Source of the DNA: Prochlorococcus sp. scB243_495K23
Lineage (GTDB): Bacteria > Cyanobacteriota > Cyanobacteriia > PCC-6307 > Cyanobiaceae
Length of the DNA: 64,000 nucleotides
Assembly (NCBI GenBank): GCA_000635495.1
Contig: JFLW01000002.1
Location: 1 to 64,000 of the forward strand
Direction: 5' to 3'
The notes under the pieces were generated by a model, which saw nothing but the letters and a program-made list of their open reading frames with translations, was not told the origin of the DNA and searched no databases. The translations under genes and the position numbers were made by a program. Of the stretch, positions 22,847 through 31,609 are shown piece by piece (the stretch's first letter is position 1; every line of letters begins with the position of its first letter).

Positions 22847-24220
22847 TTGATTCTTCCTACAATAGCAATTATCGGAAGACCTAACGTTGGGAAATCTACC
22901 TTAGTTAATCGTCTTTGCCAAAGTAATGACGCAATAGTATTTGATAAGCCAGGTGTTACAAGAGATAGAACTTATCAAAATGCTTCATGGGGAGGTAAGG
23001 AATTTCAAATAGTTGATACTGGAGGTTTAGTTTTTGATGATGATAGTGAATTTCTCCCAGAAATAAGGACACAAGTTTTCTTAGCTCTAGAAGAGGCTTC
23101 ACTCGCGTTACTGGTGGTAGATGGGAATCAAGGCGTTACTGATGGTGATTTATCAATAGCAAAATGGTTAAGAAACTCAAGCTGTAAAACAATTGTTGCT
23201 GTTAATAAATGTGAATCGACTACTCTAGGAATATCCCTAGCTTCAGAGTTCTGGAAATTAGGATTGGGCGAACCTAACCCTGTTTCAGCTATTCATGGTT
23301 CAGGTACTGGTGATCTTTTAGATCTCGTTATTGGCGAACTTCCTGAAAATAATATCCAGGATGATGAAGAAAAGATAATGATGTCTATTATTGGTAGGCC
23401 TAATGTTGGTAAATCTAGTTTGTTAAATTCAATCTGTGGAGAAAAAAGAGCAATAGTTAGTGATATTAGTGGTACGACAACTGATTCAATAGATACGCTC
23501 ATTAAAAAAGGTGATAATCATTGGAAAATTATTGATACTGCAGGGATTAGAAGAAAGAAAAATGTTAAATATGGCACTGAATTTTTTGGTATTAATAGGG
23601 CTTTTAAATCTATAGATAGAAGTGATGTTTGTGTTTTAGTTATCGATGCTATTGATGGAGTAACTGATCAAGACCAGAAGCTGGCTGGGCGCATAGAGGA
23701 ACAAGGCAGAGCTTGCATAATTGTTGTTAATAAATGGGATCTTGTAGAAAAAAATAGTTCAACAATTTATCAAGTAGAAAAAGAACTTAGATCTAAACTT
23801 TATTTTTTACACTGGTCAAAAATGATTTTTATATCTGCCCTAACTGGTCAAAGGGTTGATAATATTTTTGAGCATGCTCTTAATGCTGTAAATCAACATA
23901 GAAGAAGAGTTACAACATCTGTAGTTAATGAAGTACTTAAAGAATCAATTAGTTGGAAAAGTCCTCCAACGAAGAGAAGCGGAAAGCAAGGTAGGCTTTA
24001 TTACGGTACTCAAGTAAAGAACAAACCTCCCACTTTTACTCTTTTTGTAAATGACCCTAAATTATTCGGAATAACTTATAGAAGATATATTGAAAAACAA
24101 ATTAGAGTAAATTTAGGCTTTGAAGGTACACCCCTCATTTTACTTTGGAGAGGGAAACAGCAAAGAGCTTTAAATAAAGAAGTCGAAAGAGAAAATATAG
24201 AGTTAATTCAAAAAGATTAA
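22847..24220 (+). CDS. der: Ribosome assembly GTPase Der (EngA)
   Basis: This 457-aa protein has two GTPase domains in tandem: GRPNVGKST near 10 with DTGG and VNKCE, and GRPNVGKSS near 183 with DTAGIRRK and VNKWD. A KH-like C-terminal domain follows ([20 protein letters not shown]). Der acts in 50S subunit maturation. A TTG start at 22847 sets the normal N-terminus ([10 protein letters not shown]). The stop overlaps the next ATG by one base. Confidence 0.96.
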
Positions 24221-25134
24221 TGAATTTGCTAACCAAATTTTCTGTTGGTCAATACGTTCATGGTAATAGAAGTTGGCTAAGAATTATAGATAGTAGATTA
24301 AAAATAATTATCGTAATGATATTTTTAATCACTCCAATCTGGGCAGGTCCAATATGGAGATTGAGTTTAGTTGGTTTTTTACTATTAATTACTTTTTTAA
24401 GTTTTTTACCATCTAGAGTATGGTGGCGATCATTATTTTTTCTCTCATGCTTGTCACTTCTAATTGGATGTATATCAATTCTTGCCTCTTCTGATATTCA
24501 ATCTCTTGATGGCTACTTGAGAGATCCCAATGAGTTGCAAGTAGTACTGGAAAGCCAAAAAGAATGGAATATTTTGCAAATTCCTTCGCAAAAGATATGG
24601 TTTATTAATTTTGGTCCTTATAACTTATCAAGAAAAGCCTTTGAACTAGGAATAAAAACCTCTACTTTGATATTTACCGTTATTCATAGTGTAAATTTGA
24701 TGCTTTTAACCACATTGCAGGAAGATATCGTATGGGGATTAAGTTGGTTTATGTATCCATTAAGAAAGATTGGATTGCCAACTAGTAAGTGGCTGTTTCA
24801 GTTGTTAATTGCATTACGTTTTATTCCTCTAGTGCAGGAAGAACTTCAAAATATCATTAAATCAGTTTCAGTTAGATCAATAAATTTTCGAAATTTAGGA
24901 TTAAAGAAATCTTTTAATGTTTTGTTAATTTTAGTGGAGAGGTTATTTCAAAATATTTTTCTGAGAATTGATCATGGAGCAGAATCATTACTTTCAAAAA
25001 AAAATATTATTATTAAAACCAACAGATTTAGAACTCTTTATCCTTCAAAATCACTCAATGTAATTGTTAATACATTATCGATTTGTTTTATTTGCATAGC
25101 AATTTTTCTTAGAAAACTGTATGGTGCATTATAA
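24220..25134 (+). CDS. Energy-coupling factor transporter T component (CbiQ-like)
   Basis: This 304-aa integral membrane protein has about five hydrophobic segments, for example IIIVMIFLITPIWAG, LVGFLLLITFLSFL and LFFLSCLSLLIGCISILA, and a cytoplasmic loop near LRFIPLVQEELQNIIKSVSV, which is the conserved coupling helix region of EcfT/CbiQ. In ECF transporters this subunit links the ATPases to a substrate-binding S protein. The substrate cannot be told from this gene. It is coupled to der by a one-base overlap. Confidence 0.8.
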   Translation: MNLLTKFSVGQYVHGNRSWLRIIDSRLKIIIVMIFLITPIWAGPIWRLSLVGFLLLITFLSFLPSRVWWRSLFFLSCLSLLIGCISILASSDIQSLDGYLRDPNELQVVLESQKEWNILQIPSQKIWFINFGPYNLSRKAFELGIKTSTLIFTVIHSVNLMLLTTLQEDIVWGLSWFMYPLRKIGLPTSKWLFQLLIALRFIPLVQEELQNIIKSVSVRSINFRNLGLKKSFNVLLILVERLFQNIFLRIDHGAESLLSKKNIIIKTNRFRTLYPSKSLNVIVNTLSICFICIAIFLRKLYGAL

Positions 25135-25152
25135 ATAACACAATATTTAGGT

Positions 25153-25419
25153 TTGAGTTCTGAGCGTTATTTAAACCATCCAACATTTGGTATGTTGTAC
25201 CAAGTCTCTCCTGGAAATGATGGGAGAGATATTTATGCGACTTTATATGCTCAAAAAATGTTTTTTTTGGTAGAAGTTAGACAGAGAGAAGTTTTTTTTG
25301 AAGTAATACCTTACTTAGATGCTCGTAATCAGGCGGAATTAAACCTTCAAAAAGCTAGAAGAAAAGGATCTGAAGAACTATCTAAATGGGAGAATTTATT
25401 TACGCAAACTTTCTTATAA
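25153..25419 (+). CDS. pipX: PII-interacting protein X
   Basis: This 88-aa protein has a TTG start. PipX binds NtcA with 2-oxoglutarate as co-activator and is sequestered by PII when nitrogen is ample. The sequence has the Tudor-like N-terminal sheet (NHPTFGMLYQVSPGNDGRDI, YATLYAQKMFFLVEV) and two C-terminal helices (DARNQAELNLQKARRKGSEE and the rest). Length is typical. pipY follows after three bases, the conserved cyanobacterial arrangement. Confidence 0.93.
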   Translation: MSSERYLNHPTFGMLYQVSPGNDGRDIYATLYAQKMFFLVEVRQREVFFEVIPYLDARNQAELNLQKARRKGSEELSKWENLFTQTFL

Positions 25420-25422
25420 AAT

Positions 25423-26058
25423 GTGAACCCTGCAAATTATTTAGAAATAAAAAATAAAATTCCTTCAAATGTAAATATTCTTGCGGTAAGTAAAGGATTT
25501 AAAAGTCAAGAAATCAAGACTATTCAAAATATAGGTCAGAACGATTTTGGTGAAAGTAAGGTTCAAGAGGCGCTTGAAAAACAATTAACCTTAAAAGAAC
25601 ATAAACAAATAAATTGGCACTTTATTGGAAGAATACAAAGTAATAAAATAAGGAAAATAGTTCAAAATTTTAAATACATTCATTCAGTAGATTCATTTGA
25701 AAAGTTGCAAAAGATTTCTAATATTTCACGTGAAGAGAAGAAAAATCCATTAATAATGTTGCAGGTTAAGTTGAGTAATGACCCTACTAAAGGAGGCTTT
25801 AATCCTGAATATTTAATAATGAAATGGAGGGAAATTCAAGAGTTGAAAAATATTTCATTAAGCGGTTTGATGACTATCAATCCTAAAGGACTTAGCTCTA
25901 AAGAAAATTTAGGGTTGTTCAAAAAATGTCGTGCTCTTGCTGATTCACTGCAACTACCAGATTGTTCAATGGGGATGTCTGGAGATTGGGAGGAAGCTAT
26001 TGACGCTGGATCAACTTGGTTAAGATTAGGATCATTGATTTTTGGAGGTAGATCCTAA
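25423..26058 (+). CDS. pipY: PLP homeostasis protein PipY (YggS family)
   Basis: This 211-aa single-domain PLP-binding protein has a GTG start. The PLP Lys is in ILAVSKGF. QNDFGESKVQEALEK, WHFIGRIQSNKIRKI, and MGMSGDWEEAIDAGSTWLRL are family marks. YggS/PROSC proteins keep PLP levels in balance. In cyanobacteria the gene pairs with pipX, and both link to nitrogen regulation. The GTG lies three bases after the pipX stop. Confidence 0.93.
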   Translation: MNPANYLEIKNKIPSNVNILAVSKGFKSQEIKTIQNIGQNDFGESKVQEALEKQLTLKEHKQINWHFIGRIQSNKIRKIVQNFKYIHSVDSFEKLQKISNISREEKKNPLIMLQVKLSNDPTKGGFNPEYLIMKWREIQELKNISLSGLMTINPKGLSSKENLGLFKKCRALADSLQLPDCSMGMSGDWEEAIDAGSTWLRLGSLIFGGRS

Positions 26059-26157
26059 TTAGTTATTTTTTTATAAAAATCTTATCTATAAACTTGCAGT
26101 TAAGTTCAACTAACGTTATTTAAGTATAGGTAGTTTATTCATTTAAAAAATGAATCT

Positions 26158-26186
26158 ATTACTTAAGGTTCTTAAACCTTAGTAAT
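26158..26186 (+). promoter_or_regulatory. Hairpin upstream of sepF
   Basis: attact, then aaggtt (26165-26170), a loop ctta, aacctt (26175-26180) and agtaat form a long stem with one bulged base. It lies 22 bases before the GTG of sepF and may shape its leader or a transcription start. A similar ggtt-ctt-aacc hairpin lies before pdhC at 34183-34193. Confidence 0.35.
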
Positions 26187-26208
26187 CAATTTCAAGAGGA
26201 TTTAAAAG

Positions 26209-26784
26209 GTGTCACTTATTTCTAAATTAAAGGCAGTAGTTGCAGGGGATGAGTATCTCGATGATGATTTTGATGAGTTGGATTATGCTTCAGAGGATGA
26301 ATTAAATGATATTAATAATTTCAAACAAAATCCAAAGAATGCAAATGTCCTTGCAAATTCCAATCCATTCGATTTTATGAATAACAACAGATCATCAAAA
26401 GTAGTTGGTATGCCTGGAATCTCAAATTCATCCTCAGAAGTAAGCTTAATGGAACCAAGAAGTTTTGATGAGATGCCTCAAGCGATACAAGCATTAAGAG
26501 AAAGAAAAACTGTAATACTCAATTTAACTATGATGGATCCTGATCAAGCTCAAAGAGCGGTTGATTTTATTGCTGGGGGCACATATGCAATTGATGGACA
26601 TCAAGAGAGAGTCGGTGAAAGTATTTTTCTTTTTGCTCCAAGTTGTGTAAATGTAACTAGTTCTTCCCCAGACGAAGCTTCTCCTTCTTCTGTATCTACA
26701 GAAAACACGCCACAATATAGTTTGGGCAAAAATACTACTCCTGAACCAGCATGGGGTAATTCTAAATTAAGTGCTTATTCATGA
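26209..26784 (+). CDS. sepF: Cell division protein SepF
   Basis: This 191-aa protein has a GTG start. The N-terminal amphipathic stretch ([20 protein letters not shown]) serves as the membrane anchor. A flexible linker follows, then the SepF domain at about 83-160 with [40 protein letters not shown] and [20 protein letters not shown]. SepF links FtsZ filaments to the membrane at the septum. A Ser/Pro-rich tail follows. A good SD (aagagga) precedes the start. Confidence 0.93.
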   Translation: MSLISKLKAVVAGDEYLDDDFDELDYASEDELNDINNFKQNPKNANVLANSNPFDFMNNNRSSKVVGMPGISNSSSEVSLMEPRSFDEMPQAIQALRERKTVILNLTMMDPDQAQRAVDFIAGGTYAIDGHQERVGESIFLFAPSCVNVTSSSPDEASPSSVSTENTPQYSLGKNTTPEPAWGNSKLSAYS

Positions 26785-26791
26785 TTAATCT

Positions 26792-27604
26792 GTGACAGAT
26801 AAAATTGCGGTAATTGGTTTTGGAAATATTGCAAGTGCTATAGTTACACCTCTATTAGATAACAAATTAATTCTGCCAGAGAATGTTTTTTGTGTTGTAA
26901 ATACAGATAAAAGTTTAGAAAAAATAAAAAATAATTATAAACATAATATAAACGTTTATAAATCAGGCTCTAAAGAGTCAAAAATAATTTGGGATTGTCA
27001 ATATAAACTTCTTTCGATAAAACCCCAACAATTAAATAACATAAGTGAGGCCCATCATATAAAAAATAAGGATAATTTAATAGTTTCTATTCTTGCCGGA
27101 GTTTCAATAAATAGACTTGCTCAAAAGTTTCCTAATCATAAATGTGTGAGAGTGGTTACAAATATTCCAATAACTATTGGAAAAGGTTTAACAGGGATTT
27201 CTTGGGGAGAAGAAATTACAGAAGATCAGAAACAATTCACAAAAAAATTATTTGAAAATACTAGTAAAATTTATGAATTTACTGAAGATTACCTTGATAT
27301 ATTTTTAGCTTTAACTTCATCAGGTCCTGCAATTATTGCTTTAATTATAGAAGCATTAAGTGATGGAGGATTAAGCGGGGGATTACCAAAAATAATTTCA
27401 GAGGAACTTGTTATGGAAATGATACTAGGGACTATTTTTCTAATAAAGGAAAATAAACTTACTACTTCTGAGCTTAAAAATTTAGTAACCTCTCCAGGTG
27501 GAACAACTATTTCTGCTTTAAGGGTTTTAGAAAAAAAGAGTGTAAGGTCAGCATTAATTGAATCAATAGTTTCAGCTAGTAATAGAAGTAAGGAGTTTCG
27601 TTAG
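26792..27604 (+). CDS. proC: Pyrroline-5-carboxylate reductase
   Basis: This 270-aa protein with a GTG start catalyses the last step of proline synthesis. The N-terminal Rossmann motif is AVIGFGNIASAIV, with ILAGVSINRLAQKFP in the middle. The C-terminal dimer domain holds LTSSGPAIIALIIEALSDGG and TSPGGTTISALRVLE. Length is normal. It lies seven bases after sepF and meets the minus-strand glycosyltransferase with a four-base overlap. Confidence 0.95.
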   Translation: MTDKIAVIGFGNIASAIVTPLLDNKLILPENVFCVVNTDKSLEKIKNNYKHNINVYKSGSKESKIIWDCQYKLLSIKPQQLNNISEAHHIKNKDNLIVSILAGVSINRLAQKFPNHKCVRVVTNIPITIGKGLTGISWGEEITEDQKQFTKKLFENTSKIYEFTEDYLDIFLALTSSGPAIIALIIEALSDGGLSGGLPKIISEELVMEMILGTIFLIKENKLTTSELKNLVTSPGGTTISALRVLEKKSVRSALIESIVSASNRSKEFR

Positions 27605-28767
27605 GTTTTTGAATTATCTTTTAAGTTCATATAAACTTTTTCAAGTGAATTTATATTTTTAGTAATTGTGTATCTCTGAAGTATACGTTCTCTAGCTTTC
27701 TCTCCAAGATCTTTTGTAAATGAAGGGTGCTCTACAAGAATTGGGATTATAGTTTTTAATTGTGCAGCCACATTATCAGTTGAAATTACTATTCCTGCTC
27801 CGTTATCTAAAACTTCACCGTCAGCTCCGGCATCTGTAGCTACACAAGCAGTACCAGCAGACATTGCCTCTAAAAGTGATAATGATAAACCTTCTACTAA
27901 GCTTGGTAAGAAAAAAACTTCTGCTATTTGCGTTATTGCTATTCTAGTTTCTAAATCTAATTCGGCACCCCACCATATTAATTTCTCATTACCAAGGTTA
28001 GAAAAACTATTTTCAAGTGTTGGCTTCATTGGTCCATCCCCAACAATAACTAATTTGCAATTTTGAGTTTTTGTTTGGCGCCAAGAACGTAAAAGTGCCT
28101 CGATATTTTTCTCATTTGCAATCCTTCCCATATATAAAAAGATTCTTTCATTTCCAAGTTTGTTTTTTACCTGATCATATTTTTTACTTTTTTCGCAAAA
28201 GGGTTTCCAAATATTTTCATCAACGCCGTTTGGAATAACTATTTGTTTTTCTGTAGGTACTCCTAATTTATCAAGAACATTTTTTTGAGGTTCAGAAAAA
28301 ATAATTATTTTATCGAACTTTGCTAAAGATGGAGCATAAAGTTGATAGGTTAATTGTTGAGTGCTCGCAGTTAGATTTCTATTTTTTGCATCAAATGGTG
28401 GATGAAATGTTCCTATAAGAGGAACATTAATTTCATTACACAGCTCTGGAAGTCTAAAGTCTAAAGGAGATAAAGTTAGGCTTGCATGTACTATGTCAGG
28501 TTTTAATCTTTCCAATGATAGTCTTAGCTCTTTTTCTGCCCTTGGTGAGGGTATTGTATAAACTTGAGATTTAATTAAATATGGGAGACTTACATCAGGA
28601 TCATTTGCAAGAAATAATGGTTCTGATGAATTTGAACTAGAGGGATTGTCGAAATGAATAAAACTAATTTTATGCCCTCTGGCCTTCAATTCCTTAGTAG
28701 TTGAATTGCCATAAGTTACATTTCCGCAAAAAGGGGATTTTTTACCCAACCAGGCAATATGAACCAC
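27601..28767 (-). CDS. Glycosyltransferase family 4 protein
   Basis: This 388-aa GT-B fold enzyme has an N-terminal acceptor domain (GNVTYGNSTTKELKARGHKI) and a C-terminal sugar-nucleotide domain. NGVDENIWKPF, FLYMGRIANEKNIEALLRSW, KLVIVGDGPMKP and LPSLVEGLSLSLLEAMSAG carry the usual EX7E motif. Donor and acceptor cannot be read from the sequence; lipid or cell-wall glycosylation is likely. It is convergent with proC and the last gene of a minus block. Confidence 0.85.
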   Translation of the reverse strand: MVHIAWLGKKSPFCGNVTYGNSTTKELKARGHKISFIHFDNPSSSNSSEPLFLANDPDVSLPYLIKSQVYTIPSPRAEKELRLSLERLKPDIVHASLTLSPLDFRLPELCNEINVPLIGTFHPPFDAKNRNLTASTQQLTYQLYAPSLAKFDKIIIFSEPQKNVLDKLGVPTEKQIVIPNGVDENIWKPFCEKSKKYDQVKNKLGNERIFLYMGRIANEKNIEALLRSWRQTKTQNCKLVIVGDGPMKPTLENSFSNLGNEKLIWWGAELDLETRIAITQIAEVFFLPSLVEGLSLSLLEAMSAGTACVATDAGADGEVLDNGAGIVISTDNVAAQLKTIIPILVEHPSFTKDLGEKARERILQRYTITKNINSLEKVYMNLKDNSKT

Positions 28768-28852
28768 ATTAATTGATTTAGCTATTTATAAAGTTAACAG
28801 TAAGAGCCGCTATGATCATAATTTTTAAATTTTTTTATGATTTATGAAAATC

Positions 28853-29638
28853 TTAACTATATATTTCTCTCAACATTTTTAGTGAAGATAATTCTTTCTC
28901 TAGTTGAGAAGAGATCCAAGTCTCAATAATAAATAATATTTTAAGCCAGACTTTTTTAGGTCCCAATAACTCTCCATTAGATTTTATTGGTAATTCGGGA
29001 AAAAGAAGTCTTTGTAATAGAGCAACTTCAGATGCATTTATTTTTAGATTACTTTGAGGAGCTTCAATTGACGAAAACCCTTCACTTGGCAAATAATAAC
29101 AACGCCATTCCCAATTTCCTAAAGGCGGAATAATAGGTTCTCCAGTTTTACAGCAATGATGAATTGGTAAATTTATACCTCCAATGGCTAATAGATGGAT
29201 TATAGATTGAATACTCATTGAGAGCATTTTAATATCTTCTTCTTTAGATTCTTCATATAAATAAATCCTATCTAGATGAGCAAGAACACAAGATAGATAG
29301 TTTTGTTGCTTATCATTATTACCTACTAATAAAAAAGTTAATTCAGTTATTGCTTGAGCGGCTGCAAGACATTCAATATTTTTCCCTAGACCAGAATAGC
29401 TTTTTAATATTTTAATTTGACGTACAGATTTAAGATTACTTTTCCCAAAAATTTGCAGACTTAAATACGTTAATGGAGTAGCTGCGGCAAGACTACTTTT
29501 AGGGCGTCTAGCACCAGGTACCGCTAATCGAACAATCCCCTGCTCATCAGTAAGAATAGTTATTAATCTATCATTCTCACCTAATGGAGAAGCTTTAATA
29601 CAGAGACCCTCTAGTCTGCACTCACCAGAACCAGACAT
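28853..29638 (-). CDS. recO: DNA repair protein RecO
   Basis: This 261-aa protein has an N-terminal OB fold (LEGLCIKASPLGENDRLITI, LTDEQGIVRLAVPGARRPKS) and a helical C-terminal domain. RecO loads RecA on SSB-coated gaps together with RecR. The usual zinc-site Cys cluster is only partly kept (HHCCKTGEPI, WEWRCYYL). It directly adjoins the DeoC-like gene upstream with no gap. Confidence 0.9.
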   Translation of the reverse strand: MSGSGECRLEGLCIKASPLGENDRLITILTDEQGIVRLAVPGARRPKSSLAAATPLTYLSLQIFGKSNLKSVRQIKILKSYSGLGKNIECLAAAQAITELTFLLVGNNDKQQNYLSCVLAHLDRIYLYEESKEEDIKMLSMSIQSIIHLLAIGGINLPIHHCCKTGEPIIPPLGNWEWRCYYLPSEGFSSIEAPQSNLKINASEVALLQRLLFPELPIKSNGELLGPKKVWLKILFIIETWISSQLEKELSSLKMLREIYS

Positions 29639-30295
29639 TTAAAAATTTACTTCTTGGAAAATCTCACAAAAATTAGAAGTTCCAACGCAACTAATTCCAT
29701 TATCAAACAAATCAATAACTTGTGTCAGTTTTTTTATACCACCTACAACTTTTATTTGATTTTGAGAGCCTGTTATTTTTAGTATTTCGAGTACATCATT
29801 AGATGTAAGAGGAGTTCCAAACCCGTCCCCGAATTGAAAATTTTTTATTCCTAATTCCAAACATATTTCTATCGCATTAATAAAAACTTCTTCTTGAAGT
29901 TTTGATTTATTTATGATTATTGAAACTGGTAATCCAGATAATTTAACTTGCTCAATTTCGGCAGCGAAAGTTTCTAAATTTCTTTTGGATAAATTGATAA
30001 AGTTTGGGATATATTCAATTCCTTTTGCACCCTTATCTTTTGCAAAACAAACTAATTCTTCAATAAATGAAACTGGTAAATCTGCTAAAGGGTAAGAAAT
30101 AAGTGCTTTTATATCCGCACTGTAATTACCCAAACAGTTTTTAAGATCAGTTAAATAATTTAGTGAAGTAGAAATATTTTTGATATTGTATTTTCTTATT
30201 AAATCGCAATTCACACAGAAATCTTCCCATGATAAATAAGGGTTAATAATAATCGCGTGAATTTTCTCGTTTAATTCATATTCAATATTGGGCAT
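29639..30295 (-). CDS. DeoC-like aldolase family protein, catalytic Lys apparently absent
   Basis: This 218-aa TIM barrel resembles deoxyribose-phosphate aldolase: YPLADLPVSFIEELVCFAKD matches the YPxG region and QIKVVGGIKKLTQVIDLFDN matches the region with the second Lys. At the Schiff-base position, where DeoC has FIKTSTG, this protein reads KNFQFGDGFG with no Lys in place. It may be catalytically dead or altered. It is fused in transcription with recO and lrtA. Annotation as deoC would be by similarity only. Confidence 0.75.
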   Translation of the reverse strand: MPNIEYELNEKIHAIIINPYLSWEDFCVNCDLIRKYNIKNISTSLNYLTDLKNCLGNYSADIKALISYPLADLPVSFIEELVCFAKDKGAKGIEYIPNFINLSKRNLETFAAEIEQVKLSGLPVSIIINKSKLQEEVFINAIEICLELGIKNFQFGDGFGTPLTSNDVLEILKITGSQNQIKVVGGIKKLTQVIDLFDNGISCVGTSNFCEIFQEVNF

Positions 30296-30302
30296 TTAAA
30301 AC

Positions 30303-30887
30303 TTATTTAGATTGAATCAATCCATAACCTCCATGATTCCTCTTGTATATAACTTGAAGTTCATTATTTTTCTTGTTTCGAAAAACATAAAAATCATGAT
30401 CAATTAGATCTAATTGTTTTCTTGCTTCGTCTGATGAAATTGGAGTCATTTCAAAGTATTTATTTTTTATAGATGGCTCAGGCAGACTTGCTTCAGTTCC
30501 TTCTTTAAAAAAAGCTTTATCTAAAAAATTTGATTCCATACTTTCAATTGGTAAAGAATCTTTATTTTTAAATTGTTTATTATGGATTGTTTTATTGTTT
30601 CTTTCTTTGTATTTGCGTAATTTTCTACAAAGTTTATTTGAAACTAAATCAATGCTTGAGTATAGATTTTCAGTTTTTTCTTCAGCTCTAATTACGGTAC
30701 CATTTGCAAAAATAGTAACTTCTGCAGTTTGGAACGAGACTCTTGGATTCTTTTCAATTGAAAGGTGTATGTCAGCTTCTTTAACGATATCCTTATAGTG
30801 ATGTGTTGCTTTTTCTATCTTTGCCTCAGTATATTCTTTTAATGCTCCAGTGAGCTCAAGATTCTTTCCATGGATTAAAATTTTCAT
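30303..30887 (-). CDS. lrtA: Long-form ribosome hibernation factor (LrtA/HPF)
   Basis: This 194-aa protein has an N-terminal S30AE domain (MKILIHGKNLELTGALKEYT, VRAEEKTENLYSSIDLVSNK-type core) that sits in the 30S decoding centre. The C-terminal domain (about 135-190: FEMTPISSDEARKQLDLIDH, FYVFRNKKNNELQVIYKRNH) joins two 70S particles. This is the light-repressed transcript protein of cyanobacteria. It is divergent from lipB with 44 bases between, so two promoters share that gap. Confidence 0.93.
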   Translation of the reverse strand: MKILIHGKNLELTGALKEYTEAKIEKATHHYKDIVKEADIHLSIEKNPRVSFQTAEVTIFANGTVIRAEEKTENLYSSIDLVSNKLCRKLRKYKERNNKTIHNKQFKNKDSLPIESMESNFLDKAFFKEGTEASLPEPSIKNKYFEMTPISSDEARKQLDLIDHDFYVFRNKKNNELQVIYKRNHGGYGLIQSK

Positions 30888-30931
30888 AACAAATCTAAAA
30901 ATATTTACTTACTTTCTAAATCTACTTAAAT

Positions 30932-31582
30932 ATGGATAATAGAACAGCAATAATTAAACAACCTGATAATATTTCTTCTTTTAATGATGTTTATAAATTA
31001 CAAAAAGAATATCAGGAGGCATTGATTTTAGATAATTCTAACCCTGATTTTATTTGGATAGGGGAGCATCAACTCTGTTATACATTGGGGAGAGGATCTA
31101 ATTACGATAATTTACTATTTTCTCTAAATGATGCTAAATATGATGTTTTTAAGATTGATAGAGGTGGTGAGGTAACTTGTCATATGCCAGGACAATTAGT
31201 AACGTATTTGGTTTTAGATTTGAAAAATTTTAATAAAGATTTAAATTGGTACTTAAGAAAAATTGAAGAAATTATTATAAAAATCCTTGGAGCTTTTAAT
31301 ATAGATTGTCACTCTAGAAAAGGGTTTACTGGTGTTTGGATAGGAAATAAGAAAATCGCATCAATTGGAATTGGGTGTAAAAGATGGATTACAATAAATG
31401 GATTTTCAATCAATATTGACTGCGAATTAGAAAACTTTAATAAGATTGTTCCTTGCGGAATAGAAAATTGTCTTATGGCAAATATGATTGATTACAACAA
31501 AAATTTAAATATTCAAGAAGTCAAGACAATTGTTAAAAAAACCATCGAGGAAGAATTTAATTTTGATTTTATATCAAAATAG
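30932..31582 (+). CDS. lipB: Octanoyl-ACP:protein octanoyltransferase
   Basis: This 216-aa cytoplasmic enzyme starts lipoate synthesis by moving octanoate to lipoyl domains, such as that of PdhC encoded 3 kb on. [33 protein letters not shown] and [20 protein letters not shown] are family marks. The catalytic Lys lies in KKIAS and the Cys in [10 protein letters not shown]. Length is normal. Confidence 0.94.
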   Translation: MDNRTAIIKQPDNISSFNDVYKLQKEYQEALILDNSNPDFIWIGEHQLCYTLGRGSNYDNLLFSLNDAKYDVFKIDRGGEVTCHMPGQLVTYLVLDLKNFNKDLNWYLRKIEEIIIKILGAFNIDCHSRKGFTGVWIGNKKIASIGIGCKRWITINGFSINIDCELENFNKIVPCGIENCLMANMIDYNKNLNIQEVKTIVKKTIEEEFNFDFISK

Positions 31583-31609
31583 AAATTAAAATTTCAAAAT
31601 CAATTTAAT

